A DNA stretch of 57,328 bases. Origin: CAYPZL01 sp964415045. Its GTDB lineage: Bacteria > Planctomycetota > Phycisphaerae > Sedimentisphaerales > Anaerobacaceae. The translations under genes were made by a program, and so were the position numbers. Shown here one piece after another: positions 27,191 through 38,946 of the stretch (within the stretch, counting starts at the first letter, position 1; every line of letters starts with the position of its first letter). The DNA lies in contig CAYPZL010000009.1 in the NCBI GenBank assembly GCA_964415045.1, forward strand, positions 1 through 57,328. Direction: 5' to 3'. Under the pieces are notes generated by a model, which searched no databases, was not told where the DNA came from, and saw only the letters and a list, made by a program, of their open reading frames with translations.

Positions 27191-28198
27191 ATGGGGAGTG
27201 AGGGAGCACAATCGCCAGTGTGGGCGTTATCTATTGGCTGCGTCTGTGAAGAGGGAGAAAGAGGACGTAGTGAAAGGAGTGCCGAAAACTTGGAATCTCG
27301 AAGCCCTGCAGTGCCGAGCGAATTGACAAAGAGGGTCGGCATATCAGCGGGCCCTGTGAGACATCAGGCCGGATATGCGCCTTCGGGGAAGAAGGAGACG
27401 CAGAAGGTCCGTCCGGAGCGAAAGCCGAAGAAGACGGTGGATCGGATGCTGGCCTGCCGGTTCGAGTTGAAGTATCTGATCACGGAATCGGAGGCGGCGG
27501 CGATCGACCATTACATCCGGCCGTTTTTGCCGCCGGACCGCTATTCGAAGTTGCAGCGAGGGGGCATGTACCCGATTGTGAGTCTATACCTGGATTCGCC
27601 CGATCTGCATCTGTGTCGGGAAACGCTCACCGGCGTGAAGAACCGCTTCAAGCTGCGGATTCGCAGCTACACCGACGAGCCTGAATACCCGCGCTTTTTC
27701 GAGATCAAACGGCGAATCAATCGCGTGATTGTCAAGAGCCGCGCCCGCGTGACGGACCGGGATGTCCCGGTTCTGCTCAGCGGCAGGTCGCTGCCGCCCC
27801 AGGGCTATTCCACGGACGAGGCGGCTTTGAACCAGTTTCAGCTCTACATGTCCAGCATTCACGCCGGTCCCATGGTCCTCATTCGCTACATGAGGCAGGC
27901 GTTCGAGAACACCTCGGAGAACCGGGTCCGCGTGACTTTTGACCGTCAGCTTTGTTACAAGGTGACGCGCGAACCGCAGGTTCGCCTCGGCGGATCCGGG
28001 TGGCAGCACAACGCGGTGACTTTGGGGCACGTGATTCTGGAGATCAAGTTTACCGGGCGATACCCTGAGTGGCTCGCTCGGATGGCGGCGCATTTCAACC
28101 TGGAACAGCGTTCGATCTCGAAGTACGCCACGTCCATTGAGCAGGCGTGCGGGCTGGGGTTTTGCTCGCCCGTCGTAAGGACGGTGCAGTATGGATAA
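27191..28198 (+). CDS. VTC-domain polyphosphate polymerase-like protein
   Basis: A 335-residue frame whose residues from about 86 match the VTC (Vtc4-like) tunnel fold that makes polyphosphate from ATP in yeast. The basic tunnel residues are all visible: RFELKYLI, FKLRIRSYTD (R-x-R), FFEIKRR, VIVKSRARV, the acidic metal residue in VILEIKFTGR, and SISKYATS. I list the first ATG because the promoter at 27118-27147 places the transcript start just before it. However, the first 85 residues are basic and look unconserved, and an in-frame TTG near 27289 behind AAAGGAG or the ATG at 27446 could be the true start. It overlaps the DUF4956 gene by 8 nt. No signal or membrane segment. Confidence 0.85.
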   Translation: MGSEGAQSPVWALSIGCVCEEGERGRSERSAENLESRSPAVPSELTKRVGISAGPVRHQAGYAPSGKKETQKVRPERKPKKTVDRMLACRFELKYLITESEAAAIDHYIRPFLPPDRYSKLQRGGMYPIVSLYLDSPDLHLCRETLTGVKNRFKLRIRSYTDEPEYPRFFEIKRRINRVIVKSRARVTDRDVPVLLSGRSLPPQGYSTDEAALNQFQLYMSSIHAGPMVLIRYMRQAFENTSENRVRVTFDRQLCYKVTREPQVRLGGSGWQHNAVTLGHVILEIKFTGRYPEWLARMAAHFNLEQRSISKYATSIEQACGLGFCSPVVRTVQYG

Positions 28199-28886
28199 GC
28201 TGTGGCAATTGATTGATGAGACGCCGATCGGCCCGGGCGGGTTCACTCCGGAGAGCGTTCTTCTCTCGCTCCTGCTGGCGTTCGTGTTGGGGCAGCTTTT
28301 GGCCTGGGTCTACTACCTCACACACAGCGGGCTGTCGTATTCCCGCTCCTACGTGCAATCTCTGATTTTGATCACCGTGGTCGTGGCCATGGTGATGGCG
28401 GTGATCGGCAACAACATCATCACCGCCGTCGGTCTGATGGGCGCCCTGGCGATCATCCGTTTTCGAAACGTGATGAAGGATACGCGGGATATCGCCTTCA
28501 TTTTCTGCGCCCTGGTCGTTGGCATGGCGGCCGGCTCTCATCGGTACGCCACCGCGATTGTGGGAGCGGTCCTTCTCAGCTTGATCGCGATCTACTTGCA
28601 CTTGACGAACTTCGGCTCCCATGAACCTCACAACGGTTTCCTGCGTTTCAGCTTGCGGGGGCCGATCGGCCCCGACCATCCGGTGCCCGGCATTCTCCGG
28701 CGTTTCTGCGGGAACTTCTCGTTGATCTCGGTTCAGGATACGGGATTCGGCGGTCCCGCCGAATACGCCTACCAGTTGATGATTCGCAATATCACTCGCA
28801 ACGAAGAGTTTATCTCGGCGCTGGAAAAAGTTGAGGGGATCGAAAACATCAGCCTGACGATGCAGGAAAAGTTGCTCGAGGTATAG
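28191..28886 (+). CDS. DUF4956 membrane protein
   Basis: A 231-residue integral membrane protein. Hydrophobic segments are near residues 22-45 (SVLLSLLLAFVLGQLLAWVYY), 57-75 (SLILITVVVAMVMAVIG), 76-92 with ITAVGLMGALAIIRFRN, 103-118 and 122-138. The conserved GALAIIRFRNxxKDTRD loop is the family signature. The C-terminal 90 residues are soluble and cytoplasm-like, ferredoxin-fold in appearance. It overlaps the VTC gene by 8 nt and is followed closely by the HlyD gene, so the products are translated together. DUF4956 genes are regularly next to VTC genes; a channel or anchor for the polymerase is a reasonable inference. Confidence 0.88.
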   Translation: MDKLWQLIDETPIGPGGFTPESVLLSLLLAFVLGQLLAWVYYLTHSGLSYSRSYVQSLILITVVVAMVMAVIGNNIITAVGLMGALAIIRFRNVMKDTRDIAFIFCALVVGMAAGSHRYATAIVGAVLLSLIAIYLHLTNFGSHEPHNGFLRFSLRGPIGPDHPVPGILRRFCGNFSLISVQDTGFGGPAEYAYQLMIRNITRNEEFISALEKVEGIENISLTMQEKLLEV

Positions 28887-28894
28887 GCCGCGTA

Positions 28895-30124
28895 ATGAAG
28901 AAGAAATCCTCCAAAAGAAGGCACACGACGAAACGGTACTTGCTGCATCATCTGGTGCCGGTGGTGGTCTGGCTGGGGGCCTTGGGGGGCGTTGTCGGAC
29001 TGTTCCAGCGTCAGGCACAGCGTTTTGAGGTCGTCGGGATCGCCCGGGGCGAAGTTCGCCAGGTTGCCGTCAGCAGCGCGGGCCGCATCAAGGAAGTTCG
29101 CGTCGAGCTCTTCGAGCCCGTGCAGGCCGGGCAGACACTGGCCGTCGTGGATACGATCCTGGACAACGAACAGACCCTCAGGTCACAGCTCGAGGCTCAA
29201 CTGGCCACGGCCACGGCCGAGATTGAGCACTTAGTGGCTCAGCTTCTTCCGACGCAGGATGTCATGGAAGCGGATGCCGCCAACCTGGAGATGAACCGCG
29301 CCGATGACCTGCGCCGTTTCTCGGTCGACGTGGACAACGCCCGGCTGCGAATCCTCGAATTGCAGGCGACCATTGCCGCCGACCGAATCCTCGTGCACGA
29401 TCTGGCGATGGAGGTCAAGATTCTCGACAAGCTCGTGACGGACGAGGCCATTGCCCCCTACGAGCTGGAAAAGGTGAAGGTCCAGCACGACAGTCTGGCG
29501 GCGAAAATTGCAGAGAACGAAACGCTGCTGGCTCAGGCCAGGGTCACTCTGGACGAGGCGCGGCAGCGGTGGGAGGAATTCTTGCAGCAGGAAGTGGTCC
29601 GTCCTTCCGTGCCTCACGCCCTTGAGGTGATCCGCAAGGAGATCAAAGTTCAGGAAGAGGTAATGAAGGGTCTGCTCAAGCAGCTCAAGGCTCTGGAATC
29701 GCGCGGGGCCGTCGAGTTGACAGCGCCGATTGACGGAGTCGTCATCCCGCTGTACGTGCAGGCGAACGAGGCCCTGCAGCGCCGGCCGGGCGAGCACGTC
29801 ATGCGGCGCGCCGGGGAGGTCGTGACCGCCGGCGAGCCCATTCTGGCAGTGGCGGAGAAGGAACCGAGCGAAATCATCGCCTATGCCAGCGAGCAGCAGA
29901 TCGGGGCTCTCAAAGGCCGAACGAAGGTCCAGTTGGTCAAAGCCACGACGCCGGCGCAACTGGCTCGGTCGAACATCGTGTCGATCGGTCCCACGATAGA
30001 ATTGATGCCGCAACGCTTATGGCGCAACCCCACCATCCCGCAATGGGGTCGTCCCGTGGTGATTGGCGTTCCGCAAGGGCTGAGCGTAATCCCGGGCGAG
30101 ATTGTCGGCATCAGGGGGCTGTAG
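28895..30124 (+). CDS. HlyD-type membrane fusion (periplasmic adaptor) protein
   Basis: A 409-residue adaptor bridging an inner-membrane partner and an outer-membrane channel. Residues about 20-40 form one transmembrane helix (LVPVVVWLGALGGVVGLF). A lipoyl half-motif (GRIKEVRVELFEPVQAGQTL) follows. A long helical hairpin runs from about 95 to 265 (many heptads, LRSQLEAQLATATAEIEHL onward), then the second lipoyl half (LTAPIDGVVIPLYV) and a beta-barrel region (AVAEKEPSEIIAYASEQQ). It begins eight bases after the DUF4956 stop and precedes the TolC-type gene, but no ABC, RND or MFS pump gene lies in the operon, leaving DUF4956 as the only membrane candidate partner. Confidence 0.88.
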   Translation: MKKKSSKRRHTTKRYLLHHLVPVVVWLGALGGVVGLFQRQAQRFEVVGIARGEVRQVAVSSAGRIKEVRVELFEPVQAGQTLAVVDTILDNEQTLRSQLEAQLATATAEIEHLVAQLLPTQDVMEADAANLEMNRADDLRRFSVDVDNARLRILELQATIAADRILVHDLAMEVKILDKLVTDEAIAPYELEKVKVQHDSLAAKIAENETLLAQARVTLDEARQRWEEFLQQEVVRPSVPHALEVIRKEIKVQEEVMKGLLKQLKALESRGAVELTAPIDGVVIPLYVQANEALQRRPGEHVMRRAGEVVTAGEPILAVAEKEPSEIIAYASEQQIGALKGRTKVQLVKATTPAQLARSNIVSIGPTIELMPQRLWRNPTIPQWGRPVVIGVPQGLSVIPGEIVGIRGL

Positions 30125-30181
30125 TTTGTCAACCACGTCCCTCCGGTGTTGGTGGGAATACAGAAGCGGAGACGCGTGAAA

Positions 30182-31819
30182 ATGACGGATGCATCCTATA
30201 CGCGAAAAGGGCAGGCGCTCGTTGTCTTGTGCGTCGCCGGTCTGATCGCCTTGGCCGGATGCGGTCCGAAGAATTACAAGCAGGACGCCGACGAACGCGT
30301 CTACGCCATCCTGGACGAGAAATGGGATCCCCAGTTCGGCTCCAAGGCGAACTATCGGATCAGCGACACGGCGCCGTCTCCAAACGATATCCCGGCGGAG
30401 ACGACGATCCCCGCTTCGGGCGTGCTGACGCTCCCGCAGGCGATGGCCCTGGCAACGGCGCGCAACCGCGAGTACCAGAGACAAAAGGAGACGCTGTATA
30501 GCACGGCGTTGGACCTGCGGCTGGTACGCCACGATTTCGAGAATCAACTCTTCGGCGGCGGCAGCCTTTCTTACAGCAACAACGGTCGCGACGAATTCGT
30601 AGCGGCCGAGGCCAATGCCGGCTTCAATCGACTCCTGGCGACCGGCACGCAGATCAGCAGCGCGGTCGCCGCCCGCTGGCTGGCGGTCCTGATCGGGGCC
30701 GGGGACCATGGTTTGGCTTCGGTCTTCACCGCCTCCGTGGCTCAGCCCTTGCTTCGGGGCAGCGACCGCAGGGTGGTCCTGGAGAACCTGACCCAGGCGG
30801 AACGAGATGTGCTTTATGAAATCCGTGCGTTCAACCGGTTTCGCAAGTCCTTTGCCGTGGCGGTTGCGACTCAGTATTTTCAGGCCCTCGAGTTGTACGA
30901 TGTCGTTGAAATCACGCGTGACCACCTCGCCGCCCTGACGGCATTGCATGATGACGTGGCGAAACTCGCGGGCGCGGGCCGGCTTCCGAAGCTGGAAGTG
31001 GATCGGCTTCACCAGGAGGTGCTGCGCGCTCGCGACGCGCTGATTCTGGCGCAGCGAGAGTACGAGCGGTTTCTCGATCAATTCAAGATGACGCTGGCCG
31101 TAGCGCCTACGACAGAGTTCCGCCTCGACACGAGCGTGTTGGCGGCGCTGAAGGAGCACGGCATTCCCGAGCCGGAGATCGTAATTGATGAGGCGATCGA
31201 GTCGGCCCTGTGCCGGCGCCTGGACATGGCCAACCGCGCCGACAAGGTCCTCGACGCGCAGCGAGCGGTGTACGTGGCGGCCGACGATTTGCGAGCGGGG
31301 CTGGACGTGGAGGGGGCGGTCGAGGTGGATTCGCATGGTGATGGGACGGTTTCGGTGGGACCGGTTCTGGATTCGCCGCTCGATCGTGTGGCCGAGCAAA
31401 CCGCCTATCGCAAATCGCTGATTGCCCTGGACCAGCGTCGGCGTGACTATGATCTGGCGGCCGACACGGTGCGGCTGGAAGTGCGGGAGGCCTACCGCAA
31501 GCTCGAGGAGACGGGCGAGAGGTACAGAGTCCTCTCCGAGAGTCTGGCGACGGCCCGGACGCGGATCGCACGGACGTCGCAGTTGCTCACGTACGCGCGC
31601 GTGGACAGTCGGCGCGTGCTCAATGCTCAGGAAGATCTGTACGACGCGCGGAGCGCTGCGACCGACGCCCTCATCGATTACGCTATCGCCACGTTGAACT
31701 TCTATCGTGACACGGGCGTCCTTCAGGTGCGGCCGGACGGGATGTGGGAGGCCGGCGCGGGTGACTTGCCGGTGGCTCGTACCGAGTCGATGTCGGATGC
31801 TTCAGCGACGCGGCGATGA
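30182..31819 (+). CDS. TolC-family outer-membrane efflux lipoprotein
   Basis: A 545-residue outer-membrane factor. The signal ends in a lipobox (LIALAGCG), so Cys is likely lipidated. Two long coiled-coil repeats typical of TolC follow: one from about 85 (LTLPQAMALATARNREYQRQK) and one from about 340 (VIDEAIESALCRRLDMANRADKVLDA). Between them is the strand region FGGGSLSYSNNGRDEF ... FTASVAQPLLRG. The ATG at 30182 has GGAG about nine bases upstream. It lies 57 nt after the HlyD gene and closes the core of the VTC-DUF4956-HlyD-TolC set. It should form a trimeric exit duct with the adaptor. Confidence 0.88.
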   Translation: MTDASYTRKGQALVVLCVAGLIALAGCGPKNYKQDADERVYAILDEKWDPQFGSKANYRISDTAPSPNDIPAETTIPASGVLTLPQAMALATARNREYQRQKETLYSTALDLRLVRHDFENQLFGGGSLSYSNNGRDEFVAAEANAGFNRLLATGTQISSAVAARWLAVLIGAGDHGLASVFTASVAQPLLRGSDRRVVLENLTQAERDVLYEIRAFNRFRKSFAVAVATQYFQALELYDVVEITRDHLAALTALHDDVAKLAGAGRLPKLEVDRLHQEVLRARDALILAQREYERFLDQFKMTLAVAPTTEFRLDTSVLAALKEHGIPEPEIVIDEAIESALCRRLDMANRADKVLDAQRAVYVAADDLRAGLDVEGAVEVDSHGDGTVSVGPVLDSPLDRVAEQTAYRKSLIALDQRRRDYDLAADTVRLEVREAYRKLEETGERYRVLSESLATARTRIARTSQLLTYARVDSRRVLNAQEDLYDARSAATDALIDYAIATLNFYRDTGVLQVRPDGMWEAGAGDLPVARTESMSDASATRR

Positions 31820-31883
31820 GCTGCAAATCTGCGTTGGCACAGAATACCATCGGAAGAACTCACATACGGAAGGAAGGTGTAAC

Positions 31884-32420
31884 ATGCGTTTGACCGCGAT
31901 GCGGGTTGCCCTGGCGGCGATGCTTGCGCTGGCCGCGAGCGTGCACGGAGCCGATGTCATTCTGAACGAATACAACGCCGTGAGCGGCACGAATTTCCTC
32001 AACGGTGGGGACGCGGCAGCGGACAAGGATGGAGGCCGGGCGTCGGATTCGTATTTCGGCCGTGTCGAGGGAAACGGTGGCGACTGGTTCGAGCTGGTCG
32101 TGATCACGGACCACCTGGATATGCGTCAGTGGCACCTGGACATCTACAATAACGGCAGTCTCGATGAGACGCTTGATTTAACGGATGACCCGCTGTGGTC
32201 AGACCTGCGCAGCGGCACAATCATCACGATCTCTGAAGACGTTCCGAGCGACACCAGCTACGATCCGGCTGCCGGTGACTGGTGGATCAACGTTCAGGCC
32301 CACGACGATATCAATGAGGCGTTCAGCATCATCCAATGCCCGCTGGCGGCCGACCTGACCGGCGACTGCATCGTGAATTTCTTCGATCTGGCGCTGATGG
32401 CCTCATCCTGGCTGCAATGA
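31884..32420 (+). CDS. Secreted lamin-tail-like protein with C-terminal half-dockerin
   Basis: A 178-residue exported protein. Signal peptide: ALAAMLALAASVHG. The lamin-tail-type body starts with VILNEYNAVSGTNFLNGG and continues through GGDWFELVVITDHLDMRQWHLDIYNN, DDPLWSDLRSGTIITISED and AAGDWWINVQAHDD. It is cut short before the usual second half of the domain, ending in ADLTGDCIVNFFDLALMASSWLQ, a half-dockerin tail. AAGGAAGG precedes ATG 31884. It is 64 nt after the TolC gene and may be in the same operon. The lamin-tail remnant at 26797-26992 on the other side suggests this locus once carried a larger CotH/lamin-tail component. Confidence 0.75.
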   Translation: MRLTAMRVALAAMLALAASVHGADVILNEYNAVSGTNFLNGGDAAADKDGGRASDSYFGRVEGNGGDWFELVVITDHLDMRQWHLDIYNNGSLDETLDLTDDPLWSDLRSGTIITISEDVPSDTSYDPAAGDWWINVQAHDDINEAFSIIQCPLAADLTGDCIVNFFDLALMASSWLQ

Positions 32421-32812
32421 CGAGGCCGGCCTCTGGGGGCTAAAACCTGCTTGCCAGTGCTGTCAGAGGGGCTTGCGGCCCAACACACGACCTGTCTCCG
32501 CGCCATGCCTATCTCGACAGAGCCCCGGCATTACGCCGTGTACGAGAGGTATGCTTTCGGAACGACGGCGGCTCAACATTTCGCGGCGTTTGATCCGATG
32601 GAAACAAGGTGAGCCTCGGGCGCCAAGTGCGCCTACCCATAAGAGGCTGGATGCTGTATAGTATGCGTCCCGAAGTGTGGACGGGGGCAAGGGCCGCGTC
32701 CGACCGGCCGCACCGCTTGGGGCCGGCATCGGGTTGTCGCCGACGCGGCGGCAACTGGACGCCGATTTTGGATTCAATGCGTTGTCGCACGAGAGAAAGG
32801 TTATCGAAGGGT
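32421..32812. other. Gene-free spacer before leuS
   Basis: No gene is supported. A perfect 12-bp palindrome GAGGCCGGCCTC sits at 32422-32433 just after the lamin-tail gene, without a T-tract. A TATAGT at about 32655 lacks a convincing -35. I see no T-box specifier or antiterminator fold that would mark leuS as T-box controlled. GAAGGG lies right before the leuS ATG. Confidence 0.4.
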
Positions 32813-35367
<2,555 letters not shown>

Positions 35368-35368
<1 letters not shown>

Positions 35369-35943
35369 TGGAGCTGCCTGTGTCGATGCATGCCGAAATT
35401 GAAGCCAAGCTTAAGGTCAATTCACTGGAAGCGGTGGAGCAGCGACTCGCCGAATGCGGTGCGTCCTTTCGCGCGGAAAAACTCCAGACGGACTGTTACT
35501 TCGACACCGCCGACCGAGAGCTGACGCGGACCGATCAATGTGTGCGTCTGCGCCGCGAGAAGAAGGGCGACCGGGAGCGGCTCGTCATAACGTACAAAGG
35601 CGCCAAGCAGGCGGACGATTACAAGAAACGAAGGGAGATCGAGTTCGAAGTACAGGATGCCGAACAGGCTGAAGCCTTCCTGGATGTGCTGGGGTATCGC
35701 AAGGCCCTCGTTTTCAACAAGAGACGGCGTCTCTGGGACGTGGGCGATTGTGAGGTGGCGCTGGATGAATTGCCGCTGATTGGGGTCTTTGTGGAAATTG
35801 AAGGGCCGAACTCGGACGAGATCCGGCGCGTCCAGGTCCGGCTCGCGCTGACGGACGTGCCTCATGTGATGGACAGTTATGCCACGCTGATTGCAGAGCG
35901 GCTGGCCCGGCTCGGACGGAATCAGACGGAAGTTTTCTTGTAA
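35368..35943 (+). CDS. CYTH-domain protein (class IV adenylate cyclase / thiamine triphosphatase-like)
   Basis: A 191-residue CYTH-fold protein, which uses a tunnel of charged residues to act on triphosphates or polyphosphate. The EXEXK signature is EIEAK, directly after MHA. Other tunnel residues are in DCYFDTADRELTRTDQCVRLRRE, LVITYKGAK, REIEFEV, FNKRRRLW and VFVEIEGPN. It overlaps leuS by one base (TGATG) and is presumably coupled to it. A start at 35386 (MHAEIEAK) is also possible and fits the family better, but the spacing to GGAG there is long. Alternative activities are adenylate cyclase, triphosphatase or polyphosphatase. The latter is of interest because a VTC protein is encoded nearby. 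Confidence 0.88.
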
Positions 35944-35962
35944 CGTTTTGGCCCGGGTAGAC

Positions 35963-36907
35963 ATGAGACCGTCTGACGGCTACATCACATACATCATCAA
36001 TCCGAAGTCGGGGGCCAGCAGCCGCAAGCTCGCCTGTCGCCAGTTCCATCGCTATCTTGTGAGCCACGGCTACGACGTACGGGCGTACAGCACCGTGTCT
36101 CTCAAGCACGCGCGCGAGCTGGCCACCAGGGCGGCCGCCGACGAGGCGTGCATGCTCGTGGTGGCCGCCGGCGGGGACGGGACGATACGCGAGAGCGCCC
36201 ACGGCCTGGAAGGAAGCGACACCGCGCTGCTCGTCGTCCCTTGCGGAACCGAGAATCTCCTGGCCAACGAGCTCGGTTTCGACCGCCGCGTCGAAACGCT
36301 CATCCAAACCTTCCGGACCGGTCTCACCCGGAAGCTCGATCTGGGCACCGCCAACGGAGAGTGCTTCGCTTCGATCGCCGGCTTCGGCTTCGACGGCGCC
36401 GTGGTGGACCTCGTCGCCCGTCAGCGCACGGGACATATCGATCATTTCGATTACGTTTATCCGTTGTGGCGGACGTTCTGGGGGTATCGGTTCGAGCCCA
36501 TGCAGGTGGAGGTGGACGGAAAGGAGATTTTTGACGGGCGCGGTCTGGTTTTCGTGGGCAACATCTCGCGGTACGCCATCGGCCTGGAGATCCTGCATCA
36601 CGCGGATTTCGGAGACGGTCTGCTGGATGTCTGCATCTATCGGTGCCGGGGCCGCATTCGTCTGATCAAGCACTCGATTCTGACGGTTCTGAAGCACCAT
36701 GCCAATCGACGCGACGTCATTTACCGCCAGGGCGAACACATCACGGTTCGTTCGGACGTCAAAGGGATCAAGACCGAGATCGACGGCGACCCCGGACCGT
36801 CGCTGCCGATCCGGATCGACGTGGTTCCCGCGGCGGTTCGCTGCCTGGTGCCGGCGGACGCCCGGCCGGCGGGCATCCGCCGGCGTATCGTTCGCGCCTT
36901 GCGATAG
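35963..36907 (+). CDS. Diacylglycerol kinase-family lipid kinase
   Basis: A 314-residue protein with the DAGK catalytic domain that phosphorylates lipids such as diacylglycerol or sphingoid bases at the membrane. INPKSGASS at the N-terminus and GGDGT at residues 70-74 form the nucleotide site, and PCGTENLLANELG replaces the more usual GTxNDxA motif. The second domain includes SIAGFGFDGAVV and GDGLLDVCIY. ATG at 35963 is chosen since the frame upstream overlaps the CYTH gene out of frame. Located 19 nt after the CYTH gene and 73 nt before kdsA, it fits an envelope or lipid-related gene group. Confidence 0.9.
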   Translation: MRPSDGYITYIINPKSGASSRKLACRQFHRYLVSHGYDVRAYSTVSLKHARELATRAAADEACMLVVAAGGDGTIRESAHGLEGSDTALLVVPCGTENLLANELGFDRRVETLIQTFRTGLTRKLDLGTANGECFASIAGFGFDGAVVDLVARQRTGHIDHFDYVYPLWRTFWGYRFEPMQVEVDGKEIFDGRGLVFVGNISRYAIGLEILHHADFGDGLLDVCIYRCRGRIRLIKHSILTVLKHHANRRDVIYRQGEHITVRSDVKGIKTEIDGDPGPSLPIRIDVVPAAVRCLVPADARPAGIRRRIVRALR

Positions 36908-36980
36908 GTCAGGCGTTTCGCACGCGGGCGCCGGTGGGTAACATACGGTTAGAGAAGACTGGTTTTCTGGGATATCGAAT

Positions 36981-37808
36981 ATGGATTTCAAGATTGGCAA
37001 CGTTGAGATCGGACTGGAGCAGCCGCTTTTTGTCCTGGCCGGGCCCTGCGTGATCGAGAGCGAACAGAATTGCCTGGAAATCGCCGGGCGGATGGTGCGC
37101 ATCTCGCAGCGTACGGGCGTCGGCATGATCTTCAAGGCGAGCTTCGACAAGGCCAACCGCAGCAGCATCACCAGCTATCGGGGCCCCGGCCTGGAGGAGG
37201 GATTGAAGATTCTGGATCGCGTACGCCGGGCGACCGGCCTGCCCGTGATGACGGACGTGCACGAGCCGGGGCAGGCCGTCCGCGTCGGCGACGTCGTCGA
37301 TTGCCTGCAAGTGCCGGCCTTCTTGTGTCGCCAGACCGATCTGCTCTGTGCCTGCGCCCGAACGGGAAAGCCCGTCAACGTCAAGAAGGGACAGTTCGTT
37401 TCGCCCGCGGAGATGGGCAACGTCGTGGAGAAGATTCGGGCGTGCGAGAACAAGAAGATTCTGTTGACCGAGCGCGGCACCTTCTTTGGATACAACCGCC
37501 TGGTCAACGACATGACGGGGATCGACGTGATGAAGAAGATCGGATGCCCGGTGGTGTTCGATGCGACGCACAGCACGCAGCAACCGGGCGGGCTGGGTAC
37601 CGCCAGCGGGGGGCGACGTGAGATGGCGCCGGTCCTGGCGCGGGCCGCCGTGGCCGCCGGCGCCAACGGGTTGTTTTTGGAAGTTCACCCGGAACCGGAG
37701 ATGGCCAAATCGGATGCCGCTTCCATGCTGCCGCTCGCCTGGCTGGAGGAGGTAGTGAACGTGTGCCGGGACATTTTTGGCATTGTACATGGAGCAGACA
37801 ATGAGTAA
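36981..37808 (+). CDS. kdsA: 3-deoxy-8-phosphooctulonate synthase (KDO-8-P synthase)
   Basis: A 275-residue DAHP synthase-family barrel that condenses phosphoenolpyruvate with D-arabinose 5-phosphate to give Kdo-8-phosphate for lipopolysaccharide. Signature segments are LAGPCVIES (residues 19-27), IFKASFDKANRSS, GLPVMTDVHEP, VPAFLCRQTDLL, VKKGQFVSP, TERGTFFGYNRLVNDM, PVVFDATHSTQQPGG and GLFLEVHPEPEMAKSDAASML. The cysteine in AGPC marks the metal-dependent type if the partner His/Glu/Asp are used, as they are present here. Length is normal. Its presence indicates an LPS-type outer membrane. It overlaps the following radical SAM gene by 8 nt. Confidence 0.96.
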   Translation: MDFKIGNVEIGLEQPLFVLAGPCVIESEQNCLEIAGRMVRISQRTGVGMIFKASFDKANRSSITSYRGPGLEEGLKILDRVRRATGLPVMTDVHEPGQAVRVGDVVDCLQVPAFLCRQTDLLCACARTGKPVNVKKGQFVSPAEMGNVVEKIRACENKKILLTERGTFFGYNRLVNDMTGIDVMKKIGCPVVFDATHSTQQPGGLGTASGGRREMAPVLARAAVAAGANGLFLEVHPEPEMAKSDAASMLPLAWLEEVVNVCRDIFGIVHGADNE

Positions 37809-38748
37809 CGAGCCGAGCTGCATCTACGGGCCCGTGCCGTCGCGCAGACTGGGCTTGAGCCTGGGTGTGGACATCATACCGCCGAAAGTGTGTACGCTGG
37901 ACTGCGTGTACTGTCAGGTGGGCAGGACGACGACGAAGACGGCGGAACGCGGGGATTTTCTCGACATCGAAGCCGTGCTCGCCGAGCTTCGAGAGAAGCT
38001 GGCGGCCGGAGCGAAAGCCAACTATGTCACGGTGGGGGGCTCGGGTGAGCCGACCCTGCATTCGCGGCTGGGCGATCTGATCGACGGCATTCGCGCGCTC
38101 ACTGATATCCCGGTGGCGCTGCTGACGAACGGGACGCTGCTCTATCGCGCCGATGTGCGCGGCGATTGCGCCAGGGCCGACGTTGTCCTTCCTTCGCTGG
38201 ATGCGGGCGACGCGGACGTTTTCGCCGCCGTCAACCGCCCAACCGGCGATATCAGCATTGAAAAGCTGGTTTCCGGCCTGGTTCAGTTCCGCGAGGAGTT
38301 CCGCGGGCAGATCTGGCTGGAAGTTTTTCTCATTCCGGGGGTCAATACGGACAGGGACCAAATCGAAAAAATTAAATCGCTCGTTGCCCGGATTCGACCG
38401 GACCGGGTGCATCTGAATACGGCGGTTCGGCCGGTGGCGGAGAAGGACGTCGAGGCGGTTCCGCCGGAACGATTGGCCGAGATTGCCGGCCGTATCGGAG
38501 CCAATTGCGAAGTCGTGGCCTCCGCCCCGGCTCCGTCAGCTTGCGATCAGCACGTCGAACGTGCCACCGCAGACGTCCTATCAATGCTGAAACGGCGGCC
38601 CTGCTCGATTCCGGATATTTGCGCGGGCCTGAGCATGACCCGCAACGAGGCTGTCAAGCATGTGAGCCTTCTACAGGAGGCCGGGGCCGTGATCGCCGAG
38701 CGGCGGGGGGGGCAGGCGTACTTCTACGCCGCCGGCCAGCGACGCTGA
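37801..38748 (+). CDS. Radical SAM protein with C-terminal winged helix
   Basis: A 315-residue radical SAM enzyme. The [4Fe-4S] cluster motif is CTLDCVYC (Cys 31, 35, 38), preceded by the family phrase GPVPSRRLGLSLGVDIIPPK. GGSGEPTLHS corresponds to the GGE-type SAM-binding motif, and VFLIPGVNT lies in a later strand. The last 70 residues form a small winged-helix domain (RRPCSIPDICAGLSMTRNEAVKHVSLLQEAG). It is similar to the uncharacterised COG0731-like family; the reaction is unknown. Start at 37801 has GGAG close upstream and the gene overlaps kdsA by 8 nt, so it is translationally coupled. Confidence 0.88.
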   Translation: MSNEPSCIYGPVPSRRLGLSLGVDIIPPKVCTLDCVYCQVGRTTTKTAERGDFLDIEAVLAELREKLAAGAKANYVTVGGSGEPTLHSRLGDLIDGIRALTDIPVALLTNGTLLYRADVRGDCARADVVLPSLDAGDADVFAAVNRPTGDISIEKLVSGLVQFREEFRGQIWLEVFLIPGVNTDRDQIEKIKSLVARIRPDRVHLNTAVRPVAEKDVEAVPPERLAEIAGRIGANCEVVASAPAPSACDQHVERATADVLSMLKRRPCSIPDICAGLSMTRNEAVKHVSLLQEAGAVIAERRGGQAYFYAAGQRR

Positions 38749-38946
38749 GCGCGGTCGAGCCCGTAGAGCGAGGCGATCGCTTCGGCCCTCCAACGCCGAG
38801 CGCGCCGGAGTTCCCGGTCCTTGTAACTCGTGTTGCGATTCCAGTTTTTGTAAAGACGGACGCTCTATTGGCCGATAAAAGCCTTGTGGCGTTTCATTGA
38901 GCTTGGATACGGTGGTCCCGTGAGGGCGACGCCGTGGGATGTGAGC

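Noticed and set aside
32421..32812. T-box leader for leuS
   Set aside because: No specifier loop, T-box sequence or antiterminator/terminator pair could be found.
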